Shown here: positions 47,123 through 64,000 of the stretch, one piece after another | How positions within the stretch are numbered: the stretch's first letter is position 1 | Layout: each line of letters begins with the position of its first letter | Source of the DNA: Dermanyssus gallinae | Lineage: Eukaryota > Arthropoda > Arachnida > Mesostigmata > Dermanyssidae | DNA: 64,000 nt | Reading direction: 5' to 3' | Assembly: GCA_003439945.1 (NCBI GenBank) | Contig: QVRM01004808.1 | Coordinates: forward strand, 52,501-116,500 | The notes under the pieces: generated by a model | Told to the model about the DNA's origin: nothing | What the model saw: the letters and a program-made list of their open reading frames with translations, nothing else | Database searches by the model: none | Position numbers and translations under genes: made by a program

Positions 47123-50101
47123 ATGAATTTTAATTACATTGCTCCGCAGTCTCTGGGGAATATCAGAAAGTGTGTGCTCTGGGATGACATTCGCTTAGGT
47201 GTTAATTCATTCGCAGCTATCCATATTAATGCCGGTACTGGTGGTCTGCTAAAGCAGGGGCAGCTTGAATCAATCGCTAACCTTATTATTCGGGATGGCT
47301 ATGATTTTGATGTCGTTGCCATAAGTGAAACTTGGCTAAAAGACTTGGACTGTCCCACTCACGGAATTAGTGGCTATAACTTTATCACTGCCTGCAGAAA
47401 TGATCGTCCTGGAGGTGGAGTCGGAATTTTTGTAAAAAACACTTCTGCAATACTCTCCTTTAGATCCCTTTGTAGTCCCGATGGTCATGTCCAAGCGGTT
47501 CGTATTCATGTAAAAAACGATCGAGGGTTTGAGGGGTTTATAATAGCTTTTTACTCATGTCGTGTTAGTCACAGTGACGTGCTGCTAGATACCCTTGAAG
47601 CTTTATTGCCGCGAAGTAGCAACCTGCCTTGCATGCTAATGGGGGACTCGAATATCAATATTTTAGCTAACCTTCCTCCTATGAAATATCTATCTTTTTT
47701 TATGGCGAGGGGGTTTGTTCACACAATAGATAGGGTAACCCGTCCCAGCTCAGCAACCTGTATAGATCATATCGCTATAGCTAATTGTTCTGTTTTTAGT
47801 TCTATTGAGGCAGCTGTGTTAGAGACCCCATTATTTTCAGATGACTATCCGATCATTATCTCTGTCAACGACGGTCAACCCGTTTCGGTTGTACCTGGGA
47901 GGGACATACCCATTTTGCATAGGCGGCATGATCAGAGCAGTATTGATGTATTTTTTGACTTGGTACGGCGGGCCTCCTGGATCAACGTCTATGAAGCTTT
48001 AGATGTAGATTCAGCTTTCGAAGCGTTTCGGGCTACCGTGAGCAAGATTTATGACAAAGCATTTCCTAATATTAGTCTGGACGGTCCTGGTTCTTCTCGA
48101 GACAGCCACACATTCTCTTTTTCCCCGGGGCTTTGTCGGTTGAGGCACACAGTGAACAAGCTTTATCGAAGGCATCGTAAGCACTTGACGCCTGAGACAA
48201 AAAAAGCGTACTCATGCGCTCGAAAACGGTATTTACGCGCTATTTGCCTAGCCAGAGAGGCTTTTTATAAAAATCGGTTTAATGACATTAAATCGGACTC
48301 GCGGCGTTTGTGGAAATATATTAACAAAGCCTGCGGTAGAGAGCTTTCTAAGGCAGAGCTTCCATCAGTCTTAACTTCCAGCACGGGTCAGACGATTAGT
48401 GAACCAAAGTCGATCGCCGACGAACTAAACCTACATTTCGCTACGGTTGGATATAAAACTATAAACTTGTTAAATCCGTGTACTGATGGGCACGGCCTTG
48501 ACGAATTATGGCCAAAGGAGGCCAAATCATTTTCATTGCCTCGGGTACAGGCCTCTGATGTTGAGAGTGTGATAAGGAACTTGAATGCTAGCTGGGCTTG
48601 TGGAATCATAGGTGTTCCGGCTAAATTGTTAAAAATAGCTTCTTCCGTTATTGCAGTTCCTTTGGCAAGAATAATTAATCTATCTTTTCAACGCGGCTAC
48701 TTTCCTAGATGTCTGCGATCTACCAACGTAATCCCATTATACAAGGGTAAAGGGGATAGGTGTCTTGCGTCCAGCTACCGTCCTATCTCAGTTGTTGACT
48801 ATATTTCAAAGATCTTTGAAAAGTTAGTGTTACTGAGCCTAACTCGTTATTTAAAGGACATTAACTTCCTTTCATCAGACCAATTTGGCTTTCGTAAAAA
48901 CCGATCGACAGACTTAGCCCTTGCACATCTGTGGCAGCATGTGGTTGACTCGGTCGAAATGGACCAGCCTTGTTTGGGCGTGTTCCTGGACGTGGCGTCT
49001 GCCTTCAATTGCCTTGACCATGGATTGTTTACCCAGATGTTGACCCACTTGGGCTGCACGGTCTCTACAGTTAGCTGGTTTAGATCCTATCTTGAGGATA
49101 GATCTCAATCTGTAAAGGTTGGGTCTGTTCAATCTATTTGGCAGCTTGTTGACTTGGGTACTCCACAGGGCTCGGTACTTGGTCCCTTTATGTTTCTTAT
49201 ATTACTGAACTTCATACTCTTGAAAATCAAGCACGATAACCTGGGAAAGGCGATAGCTTTTACTGATGACACGACAATCTTGTTTCGGCTCGACCCGGGC
49301 AGCGTTTGTAGTGGTATTAGCACTTCCCTTGAGTTAGTTGAAAAAGTTGTTAAAGTTTTCAATGAGTACGGATTGGTTGTAAATACAAGCAAAACCAAAA
49401 TCTTAGTATTTCGACCCGCTAGAAGGCTGCTTCAATTGCCCGATAGTTTTCAACTGGGTGCTAATACGGTACATCGTTCCCAGGCGGTGAGGTGTCTCGG
49501 TTTGGTATTGCATGAACATTTATCCTGGCATTCTCATATAGATCAACTGATACCAAAGTGTTATGCAGTTATTGCAACTTTGCGAAGATTAAGGCAGGTG
49601 GGGGTTCCCGTTGAGGGACTTTTAACGGTCTACAAGGCCCTGTTTCTATCTATTTTATGTTATGGTGTTCTCTTGTGGGGTGGTGGGTACAGAGGCATTC
49701 TTCGAAGGGCCCAGGTGATTCAAAATGATGCACTTCGCGCCATCTTCTCTAGACGGCGCTACGAGTCAGTTAGTGATCTGTTTGCTGCTTATGACCTTTT
49801 ACCAGTCTCAAAAATATATTTTCTTAGAGTGGCCACGCTTGCCTACAAAACCTCTCGTGGTTTACTACCGGAGGATATAGTATTTCCCTTGGTACCTAGG
49901 CGAAGAAGGCAACTGCGTAGAGCGACAGTATTTGTGATACCGCCGACCAAAAAGAAACTTAGGTCTCATTCCCTATTGTGTCGGCTGCCGCATGTTTGGA
50001 GCGCTCTACCAGGACGCATACGATCTCTCTCCTCTGTGAGTATATTTGTGCGGGAATTAAAAAAGTATCTTGCTACCGGCTCTGGTATAACAGATCGGTG
50101 A
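47123..50101 (+). CDS. Retrotransposon ORF2, endonuclease-reverse transcriptase
   Basis: The 992-residue protein has an APE-type endonuclease at about 33-245 (IHINAG, DVVAISETWLKD, GDSNIN, SDDYPI) and a reverse transcriptase at about 520-790: YRPISVVDYISKIFEKL, QFGFRKNRSTDLAL, GVFLDVASAFNCLDH (motif A), GTPQGSVLGPFMF (motif B), AFTDDTTI (motif C, FxDD). The C-terminus ends with a PHVWSALPGRIRSLSSVSIF segment common in CR1/L2/Jockey-like proteins; no RNase H is seen. Two changes stand out: the endonuclease SDH motif reads SDD (catalytic His to Asp) and GDFN reads GDSN. The catalytic Asp pair of the polymerase remains. ORF2 has its own ATG 25 bp after ORF1. Confidence 0.92.
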   Translation: MNFNYIAPQSLGNIRKCVLWDDIRLGVNSFAAIHINAGTGGLLKQGQLESIANLIIRDGYDFDVVAISETWLKDLDCPTHGISGYNFITACRNDRPGGGVGIFVKNTSAILSFRSLCSPDGHVQAVRIHVKNDRGFEGFIIAFYSCRVSHSDVLLDTLEALLPRSSNLPCMLMGDSNINILANLPPMKYLSFFMARGFVHTIDRVTRPSSATCIDHIAIANCSVFSSIEAAVLETPLFSDDYPIIISVNDGQPVSVVPGRDIPILHRRHDQSSIDVFFDLVRRASWINVYEALDVDSAFEAFRATVSKIYDKAFPNISLDGPGSSRDSHTFSFSPGLCRLRHTVNKLYRRHRKHLTPETKKAYSCARKRYLRAICLAREAFYKNRFNDIKSDSRRLWKYINKACGRELSKAELPSVLTSSTGQTISEPKSIADELNLHFATVGYKTINLLNPCTDGHGLDELWPKEAKSFSLPRVQASDVESVIRNLNASWACGIIGVPAKLLKIASSVIAVPLARIINLSFQRGYFPRCLRSTNVIPLYKGKGDRCLASSYRPISVVDYISKIFEKLVLLSLTRYLKDINFLSSDQFGFRKNRSTDLALAHLWQHVVDSVEMDQPCLGVFLDVASAFNCLDHGLFTQMLTHLGCTVSTVSWFRSYLEDRSQSVKVGSVQSIWQLVDLGTPQGSVLGPFMFLILLNFILLKIKHDNLGKAIAFTDDTTILFRLDPGSVCSGISTSLELVEKVVKVFNEYGLVVNTSKTKILVFRPARRLLQLPDSFQLGANTVHRSQAVRCLGLVLHEHLSWHSHIDQLIPKCYAVIATLRRLRQVGVPVEGLLTVYKALFLSILCYGVLLWGGGYRGILRRAQVIQNDALRAIFSRRRYESVSDLFAAYDLLPVSKIYFLRVATLAYKTSRGLLPEDIVFPLVPRRRRQLRRATVFVIPPTKKKLRSHSLLCRLPHVWSALPGRIRSLSSVSIFVRELKKYLATGSGITDR

Positions 50102-50740
50102 GGGTATTAGCAGGCGTTGTGAAGTGAAGAGTTGTGGAGATGGAAATTGATTCATGAGTTATAGGAGCCACCATACAAAGGGTCGGCAATACTGTTGTGA
50201 CGAGCGTATCTCATTGCTACAATGTTGAGTCACACTGATGAACTGATCACCGGTTTACTGTGTACACACCTGTATATATAACCATGTGACTGTGTAAATC
50301 ACTCTATTTTATGAAATGAATTTTTTTTTCTCGAAAACTTAAGCATTTGTAATGCAGTTTCGCAAATAAACCACGTTTTGAATCTGAATCTGAATATATT
50401 CAAAATACGTACATAGTTTTCTGTAGAGGATTCAAAACAAACTTGCCGATTGATTTACGCTTCGATAACCCTTTTTTTCAAGTATTTAACATATCAGTCT
50501 TCCTTTGATCGCGGTATTCATTCCCAGAATCATTCTTACTGTGATCTTCTCATAGCTGACCAAAACTACGAATTTCTTTTTGTATGATTATCTGAACGTC
50601 AAGAGTACAAGGTTACGGTAGGTGTTCAATGGGATCTCAAACCAAACGTTTTAATTAAGTCTAAGGCAAAAAATAATATTTGGAGGCATCTCTGCGCATT
50701 ATAAATACAATCTTCCGCTGTTTAATTTTAACGACTCCTC

Positions 50741-51052
50741 ATGTGCACATTCGTCTTTACATTTTTTTTTGTTATTCCCGAACTCACATATTGCTCTCCT
50801 GTCTGGAAGCCTTATCTGTCTAAATACAGAGAGTTGGTGGAAGGCGTCCAAAGCACGTTCCTGAGACCCCTGCGGATCAGGTGCCCTCAAAGCGTGTTAG
50901 ATGACATTTTTCCTAGTTGTAGTATTGAATCACTTTTCATGCAAGACAACATATCTGCTCTACGTCAATTACGCAAATGTGACTTGTTAGGACACTTTTT
51001 GATATACGCTCCAATAACCTACGAAGTCAACGATCAATCACTCCAAAAGCCG
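50741..51052 (+). pseudogene. Non-LTR retroelement RT C-terminal fragment
   Basis: The open stretch contains ELTYCSPVWKPYLSKYREL and VEGVQSTFLRPL, the typical thumb/post-RT motif of CR1/Jockey-like elements (LEYCSPVWSP...IEKVQRRFTR), then LDDIFPSCSIESL. It is a separate, unrelated copy: the flanking parts of the ORF are missing. It lies about 350 bp after the end of the intact retrotransposon. Confidence 0.65.
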
Positions 51053-51059
51053 TGACCCG

Positions 51060-51911
51060 CGGGGAGTTCGTGAACAGATTGTGATTTTTTGTTATGTTAT
51101 ATACCTTGAGAAAGCCATATGTTATTTTAAGTCCTTGTAGAGCTGCTCCTTAAGGATCTTGAATCCTGGATTATTGTAAGAAGATTCTGCCTCTCAGGTA
51201 AAGATTACCATCACACAGAGTCGAGCAAGAGTGGCCAGGTGAAGTGATCTCGGAAAGACTGCCTTGCGGTCACCCCCGACCAGGGGCAAAGAGGACGACT
51301 AGATTTTAGTTTTTTTTTATTTGCGAGTCAATTGTTGATCGTGTCAATCGTCAAGTAAACGACAGAGCATAACGTCTTTCTAGTTTGTAGCTTGGCTTGG
51401 CCTATTTTTCCAAGGGCGAAGCTTCTGAAGCATTTACCTTTCAACATTTGTTTCTATCGAAGACCAGCCTCTTTGATGCCCAAATTTTCTAAAAACTGGG
51501 TTCGGCTGCAGGAAAGTGTATATTTTATCAATAAAAAAAAGTGAATGCCAAAATAACACACAACGTATTCATGGACCCAAGATATGTTGTAATGAAAACA
51601 ACATGGGTAGCAGAAGTTGACGATATTTGCTTATTTATTTAAATTAAATACATTAACCACAACGCAATCGTTGTGCATGTCTGATGATTATATTATATTA
51701 TTATTATTTTATTATTATCAATATTACTGTATATATATAAAATCCAAACATCTTGATTTATGCAGTTTCTTTCTTTCGCGTCTCCTATTTGTACCTACGT
51801 ATTCCTTTTCACTTGTTTTCACATCTTTGTCGTACATGTCTCTGTTAACATCATACCTCTCGTATTGCTCGGTTCCATATAGGTAAGGCACTGGGATGTA
51901 TTTGTACTAGT

Positions 51912-51954
<43 letters not shown>

Positions 51955-52979
51955 CTGCCGCTATTCGCGCGTTTTCACCCCGTCTTCTGCTTCTCTTCAA
52001 AAGCACCTGCTTTTCCCTGACTATGTTCGCCCGCTTCAAGTTTCGTCTGAGATTGATTTGTATAAACAGTTCATATTGCAACATAGTTTGCACAATCATC
52101 ATTAGCGTCGTAGTGGTGTGTGCTCCCATTGCAGCGCTGTGCTTAAGCCTGCACTAATTCTTGGTGGTGGCGGTGTTGCTGTTGCAGCTACTAGACTTGC
52201 TTCTAACAATCGAGAGAGTAACAATGAAAATACAAATAACAATGATATTAACTACATTACTAATCCTAGTATAGTAATAATTTAAGAGAGAATCAAATGA
52301 CTATAAAATGACGATCGTCGTAAAAAATACGTACATTATCAAATAGTGTAACAACACATGTCGTGTGCTCGAACAAGCACTATACCAAATGCAACTGCGG
52401 TCTATTCTACCTAAATGATTCGATATCATCGATAAGCCAGTCGAATTCAATGCGCCATACATGCGACTTGCACGGGGATTGTTGTTGTTGTTGTTGTTGT
52501 TATTGTTGTTGTTCCTGTTGTTGTTGCTGCTGTTGCTGTTGCTGTTGTTGCGTCAGCATAGTGAATTCAACGAATCAACAAAATAACTGAAAATACCACT
52601 GACGTCGTTGTCAGCAAGTCTGAATCTGAATGACTGCTCAGATCCAGGTTCGCCTAAGACTCGTCTGTGTTGTTTTGTGTCGTGCTTCAACCTTTGCGGG
52701 TGGTTGCCGCCTGCAAACTCACTAGATATGTACATGACAACATGACAACGGCGGCCGACTTGCTTGCCGTCGCATTGCGGCGTATCATGCTCGCAATTCT
52801 TTCCTACTGTTTGCGTATATCGTATTTTTGTACTCGTTTGATTCTCTCTCTTTCTCTCTCTCCTGAACCCCATTCATACCCTGCAATCGAGGTCCTTAAT
52901 ATGCCCTGTCGGTATCTCGATATTCGAGGCGTTCATCTTCGCCTTTCTTCCTTGGTTAAAGGCAGTTAGTTCATTTTAG

Positions 52980-53038
<59 letters not shown>

Positions 53039-53750
53039 GTAGATCAATCATTTGGATGAAAGAAACAAAACAAACAGAATCGAACAGAACAAATCAAAAC
53101 AAGCTCTATGAAAAACGCGCTTTGACAACGACGACGACGGCGACGACGACGACGACAACAACAAAGAGTCAGCAAGCAAAAATACGAACTTGTTGTTGAT
53201 AATAATTGCACGCAAGCACACACAACGCATACTCAGTTGATTCTGTTCATTGGCGGCAGGAGGTTTATTGGGGGGCGGGGTCGGTCGAGGGCATGAGAGG
53301 GGCGGGGGGTGATGGCTAGATGAATAATCCATCACCATCATCATCATCATGAACATATACCCCCGTTCACCGTTTGTACTGTGACTACTACTGCTACAAC
53401 TAGTACTTAGTACTGCCAGTCTTAGCCGGTGTCCGAATCATATCACGTAGCACCTACGCTCTGCTCGGGGGCAAAACTCTCGTCGCCACTACCTCGCCTG
53501 TGTTTCTCTCCCGTGTTTCTCCTCAAACAACAACATTCACTCTCGCGCAGCACTCTGCGCGCTCATACACTCAATACACCCCGGTTAACGTACCAGCAAA
53601 CACATACGAACGAACACACCACGCTCGCCTACATCACACGTGTGTGTCATGTCGTGTACACTCGTCGTGTGCACTCGGTGTGCATTCGTCGTGTGCACTT
53701 TCACTCCACTAAAATGCACCTCCACTAGACAAAACTCGTAATTAATATCA
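51060..53750. other. No gene seen; microsatellites
   Basis: Contains (TA)n at about 51914-51953 and 52985-53037, (TTG)n/(CTG)n at 52480-52550, and CT-rich stretches near 52840. A duplicated CTCGTAATTAATATCATTGCATATA appears at 53735 and 53764. Nothing resembles a protein family. Confidence 0.5.
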
Positions 53751-57035
<3,285 letters not shown>

Positions 57036-57039
57036 CGTT

Positions 57040-57057
57040 GGCGCCTATATATAAATA

Positions 57058-57097
<40 letters not shown>

Positions 57098-57380
57098 TAT
57101 AATTTATATATAGATAGAGAGATCTATATATAGTATTACATATATATATAAATATATTTATGTATAGAAGATATATTTATAGACAGATGATATATATATA
57201 TTGTATATATATATATCTATAATATCTATATTCATATATTATATATATACAGATGTATATATATATATATACATATATCTACATATATATTTATCTATAT
57301 ATAATAAATCTCTCTATCCTCTATCCATATCTATCTATATCTCTATATATACATCTGTATATATTTATTATATAGGCGCC
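57040..57380. repeat. AT-rich imperfect palindrome bounded by GGCGCC
   Basis: The left end GGCGCCTATATATAAATATA and the right end TATATTTATTATATAGGCGCC are inverted copies. The inside alternates TA tracts with GATAGAGAGATC / GATAGATATAG-type blocks that recur in inverted order. It could be a MITE or an expanded microsatellite cluster. Confidence 0.65.
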
Positions 57381-59880
<2,500 letters not shown>

Positions 59881-59901
59881 ATCATATATATATATATATA
59901 T

Positions 59902-59960
59902 AACGAAATCGCACAGCAGGGAATCGAACTGGGCTCGATTCCCTGTTGTACGATTTCGTT
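59902..59960. repeat. Hairpin with 26-bp arms
   Basis: AACGAAATCGCACAGCAGGG...and its inverted copy TTCCCTGTTGTACGATTTCG pair over 26 bp with two mismatches that would be G-U pairs in RNA. The arms resemble the box B end of a tRNA (GATTCCCTGTTGT). Confidence 0.85.
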
Positions 59961-60102
59961 TGCAGTATACTCTATCCGTATACACAAACAGTATATAGGT
60001 GCGCGCGTGCGCCTTCATACAGATAAAGATGAACAAGCATCCATGATACTCACATACATACGCATATATATATATATGTATATATTATATATATATATAT
60101 AA

Positions 60103-60159
<57 letters not shown>

Positions 60160-60319
60160 TAGCTACTCAAAGGTAGCAATGACGCTCAAATGCTATACGC
60201 CGTCACAAGTTCGTCAACTGTTGGCCAAAGGCACTTCCTTTCTCTCTGTTAATGTTCTGCTATTGCGCTTACTGTTGTTTTGTAAATGGTGCACACACGT
60301 TCAGCTTGCATGTAAGTGC

Positions 60320-60392
<73 letters not shown>

Positions 60393-63300
60393 TGCATTTA
60401 TGTACGTAAATATGCGTATTTGTATAGTCAATCAAGCAGTGCCATGATTGCAACGGTGGAACCATTCGTCCACCTCATTGTCGCCCGCTCTTCATTCAGC
60501 ATATATATATATATATGTAGTAACTTAATATAGAATGATTAATATGAAACGATAGTATTAAACACGAATAATGATTACAATAGCAAAAGCAATATTAATA
60601 GTAATCATACTCATACGAATCATCACCATTATCATGATAATGACACTATTATTGGGTATATTGCACTCGTGCTAAGCTAGCAATTTAAACAGCTCGTATT
60701 GCCGCCGCCTTGATGATTGGACCGATTTGCCTAACGAACTTCCACAGCCACACTTTCGCTGGTAAGTGGAAGTTTGTCCCCTCGTGTCCCCAGCTCCACC
60801 GTCTAGTTTCCTACGCTATCTCCAGTACAGTTCCATTTTCCTGGTCCTTAATCGTAATGTTCGTTGCTCTCGGCCCGCACTACCACCACCACCTAGCTAC
60901 CCAGCCAGCCAGCCGGCAGCGCGCGGGACGCGGGACGGCACGTGTACAACAAATATACATCTTGACAGAGCTCTTCGAAATACGAAGAGCGACACCGGGC
61001 TCTCTCTCTCTCTTTACCCGCCCCTCCCTCTCTCTCTCTCGGCCTCTCTTTTTGTGGGCTTGGCGAGGCTGGTTCAGGCGCCGCTGGTCCGCCAGCCGGC
61101 GAGGGCCAACGGGATCTCTTGGGCTTCGGCGGGTTTTTCGGGGGAGACTTGGAGTTGGGCGGGCGGCAACGTTGTTTCCAACGGCTGACAGCTTGCATGT
61201 CGGCCGCCAGCATTATGTACAATGAAAACGAAACGGAAAGGCAACGAGAAACGTTATTCCTCTCTCTCTCTCTCGGGCTCTCTAGCTCTCACTCGGATTT
61301 ACTGCAATTCTGCGCCTGCTCATTTAGCCTATTCTTTATACGTTGTGAAGACTGTCTGTCTGTCAAATCATCAACCACACTGATGGCGACGTGCCATCTG
61401 TAGTAGCATCGTCCGACTTCTCCAGGCTTCTCCATGACACGCGCGAGCACTGCAGCAGCAGCAGCAACAGCAGCAGTAGACCGTCGAACCAGCAGCAGCG
61501 GCAGCTGTATCAGCTCGACAAAAAAGCGACGCAGCTTCACTGGTGGTCGCTGAGGCACGTCTAGTGTCAGACGACCCAGGCTGCCACTGGACGCTAGGAA
61601 GTTGGGCAAATGGTTGACACGACCGACAAAGGGGCATGCTGTGCGGTGGTTGGGGGGGGGAGGAGTTGAGGGCACAGCAGGGGGCACAGATACATCTTTC
61701 CACCGGGAGCTCTATTCTTGTGTATAGATGATGTTGAAGATGGGGGTGGGACCGAGGTTAAGGGTGCCCGTTGGTCGGTGTGTCGGTGGAGCCGCGCGTA
61801 CGCACACGCTTCGTTTTAGGGTCAACGACAACTACCGACCGACATACTTCTGGTCACAGAAGGAATAAAAGGAAAACAAGTGAAATAGATAGGGAGATAC
61901 AGAAAGCGGAGCGCACACGAAGAGAAATACGCGAAGAGTAACCGAGAAACAGAGGGAGGGGCAAGAGGCGGACGGGGAAATTTGGAGCAAGCTAGACAGG
62001 AAGCCAAACCACAGGTTCAGTCTGTTTTGTCTTGATGTCTTAGGCCTTGATGAGACGCCCTGATCTCTCTTTCGCTCTATCTCTCTCTCTCTCGCAGAGT
62101 CTGTCTTTCCTTTCTTTCTCGTCCATGGTTTCGAGCCAGCGCCCTCCGTCCGATCGAACTAGACGTTCGTCGTGCGCAAACCGAACCAGAAGAGCACAAT
62201 CGGAACTTCGTCCTTTGGCCGATCAGCGCCCCGCTATCACTGCTGCTACTGAAGCTCTGGCGCGGTCGATGCGTAGCTTTTAATTCTGGTTCTGCTTTTC
62301 TACTACAACTACTATTATTACTACCACTACTACTACTACTATGACGACGATACTACAATCCCCATAGTCACGACGATTATTGTTACCGCTGCTGCTGTAG
62401 GATAGAAGGTAGTCCAACCGCACGGCCCTCGAAGCAACGATGTGTGCGAACTGGGGCTCTGTGGGGGGTGCAAGCAATTACAGAGAGCTCACCCAACGAT
62501 CTGCTGCTACACTGATCGCTGTTGCGCCACGTACAGGACGACGACGACCACTACTACCAGTTCATTTTCTACTACCACCCTTACTGCGCTTATCAAGAAA
62601 GCCAAGAGCGAAAAGGAGGAGAGGCAGAACTATGCGTCAAAAGATGGCATTTAGTTGAAAACCTCGTGCGACGTCTGTGCGCTAGGAGAAAACCGCCTAT
62701 CAAGACGCCCACGCCGCGAACGAGCGCACGCCGCCACTAGTTGCAGTGTCATGCTGACCTCCCCCTGTTTTCCTCTCTGCCTCTCTCCCTCTATCCCTCG
62801 ACATTTTCCCCCGTACTCGCCCCGCCCATATATCCCAGATTGCTACACATGTCTCGACCTGTCTTTAGCTGCTGATTGACCGGCCGGCAGACCAATTGAC
62901 TGATCTCCGCTGTGAATCGCTGCCGCAGCAACGACTCGGCCGCGGTTAGAAGCAAGAATTTTGACGAAAAGCACGTACCATCATCCATTGCCAATAGGGG
63001 CAAGCCAGCCTAAGCGATTTGTGAAGTGAGCGCGAACCTGCAGAGCACACGCGACCCAACCGCCCCCCCGGGCGACACGTGGCCAACCCACCCGCTGGCC
63101 CAGAAACCGGCAAGGTGGAAAAACAAAGTACGATATGTCCACAAAATGCCCCCTGTCTTCCCATCTTCCCTGCTGGCCCGACGAAGCATAATGAGAAATG
63201 CGTCTAGCGGCCGTGTTCAGCCGCATGTGCACAAACCACATAGTTAGTTCGTCGGCCGTGTGCCGCGTGACGTTTTCTTTTTCTTTACAGTTTAACGTTG

Positions 63301-64000
63301 CTCACCATCTGCCTCCAGTGTATTTCTGCATCTCCCTACCCTTCCCTCGTTCCCCTCGCTCTGATTCGCACCGTCGCTCGTGCGTCCTGCAGCCTAGCTG
63401 CAGGATCGATTCTACATAGGAACCGTAGTAATGAGGAGCTCGATAGCAGTGGTATTAACTCGTCGTCGTCCTGGTAGTAGTAGTAGTAATGCCAGTACTC
63501 GCCGTAGCAGCGACAGCAGCCACGGGAAGCAACACTAATTGCGTGGAAACATGCTTCTTCTACTTGTTCTCGATTCCTCCCCTCGTTTTCGCAATTGTGT
63601 CTGTCTGTATATCTGTATGCATGCCTGCTTGCCTGCCCGCCCGCCTCCACTCTCAAGCTCGAGTTAGAGACTGACATTTTGAAACTCAGACTCGTTTGCG
63701 AGTCTAATTTTGAGAGAACTTAAGCAGGAGGCCGAGGTGCTCACCATTACCACCACCACCACCGCCACCACTATCATCACCGAGATTATACGAGATTATT
63801 CTAATCTTGGTCACCGGCGTTATCCTAGTCTGCGTCGTCGCCGCCGTCCGCGTTCCCGTTTCCCTCCTGCCAGCTCATGCACGTGTTCATCCATGTTGTC
63901 ACTATCATCACCGCCATAAGCAGCGGCAGCGGCAGCAGCAGAATCATCACCATCATCGTCGTCATCATATCCTCAACACCATCATCCATCGCCATCTTTC
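59961..64000. other. No supported gene; microsatellite and triplet-rich DNA
   Basis: Contains (TA)n at about 60055-60145 and 60324-60386, (CA)n at 60141-60158, CT-rich stretches at 60990-61040, 61260-61290 and 62060-62095, and triplet repeats (CAG, GTC, CCA) at 61448-61500 and 63740-63970. From 60.7 kb on GC content rises and open frames appear on both strands, but none has a recognisable motif; the region could be 5' UTR or regulatory DNA of a gene beyond the right edge. Confidence 0.4.

Larger units (their letters stand above)
45664..50397 (+). mobile_element. Near-full-length non-LTR retrotransposon (CR1/Jockey superfamily)
   Basis: Two intact ORFs (45715-47097 and 47123-50101) are separated by 25 bp. 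The 3' UTR holds AATAAA at 50365-50370, and the element ends with a short direct repeat TTGAATCTGAATCTGAATA rather than poly(A), as in CR1/L2-like elements. The 5' boundary is uncertain; it lies near the second CAGCCAAGCCGTACATATATA copy. No clear target site duplication was found. It is outside the two host genes. Confidence 0.85.

Overview
The window looks like nuclear DNA of an invertebrate animal, most likely an arthropod and perhaps a mite or other chelicerate (this narrower guess is weak). The reasons are spliced genes with GT-AG introns of 0.4-4 kb, mariner transposons, a CR1/Jockey-type retroelement, tRNA-derived SINEs, and very many (TA)n and (AAC)n-type microsatellites. Bacterial features such as operons or Shine-Dalgarno sites are absent.

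Two host genes can be built exon by exon, and they face each other tail to tail. On the + strand, three exons (4675-5129, 5623-5822, 6241-6414) encode the C-terminal part of a KCTD1/KCTD15-type BTB protein; its first exons lie left of the window. Its probable 3' UTR runs to about 7.7-8.0 kb. On the - strand, eight firmly phased exons and one tentative terminal exon (39185 down to 24152, then probably 22444-22357) encode a protein of about 926 residues with long Gln/His/Gly/Ser/Thr-rich tracts and five C2H2 zinc fingers near the C-terminus. All splice phases agree and the joined length is a multiple of three. It is probably a sequence-specific transcription factor; I do not recognise an ortholog. 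A GC-rich stretch at 39.2-41.3 kb, upstream of its ATG, is the likely promoter or 5' UTR region.

The rest is mostly mobile-element debris and simple repeats. 0.4-0.7 kb: mariner relic in the KCTD intron. 2.2-2.75 kb: (AAC)n array. 9.2-10.9 kb: degraded R1/Jockey-type retroelement containing a perfect foldback. 12.8-13.0 kb: SINE. 13.6-13.8 kb: retroelement C-terminal tail. Intron 2 of the zinc-finger gene holds a Ty3/gypsy gag-protease fragment, an old mariner relic and a younger mariner with both terminal inverted repeats. Intron 1 holds a SINE fragment, a 0.76/0.60 kb tandem duplication, a 576-bp palindromic MITE and a second retroelement tail. 42.9-43.3 kb: a SINE inserted in another SINE with a perfect 12-bp target-site duplication. 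45.7-50.4 kb: a nearly full-length non-LTR retrotransposon with two intact ORFs but altered catalytic residues.

From 50.4 kb to the end I find no credible host gene: a retroelement fragment at 50.7-51.05 kb is followed by microsatellite-rich DNA with AT palindromes and, towards 64 kb, CT-rich and trinucleotide-rich sequence. I found no CRISPR array, no intact canonical tRNA or rRNA gene, and no convincing undescribed system; the most informative items are the zinc-finger gene model, the nested SINEs, the palindromic MITE and the foldbacks.
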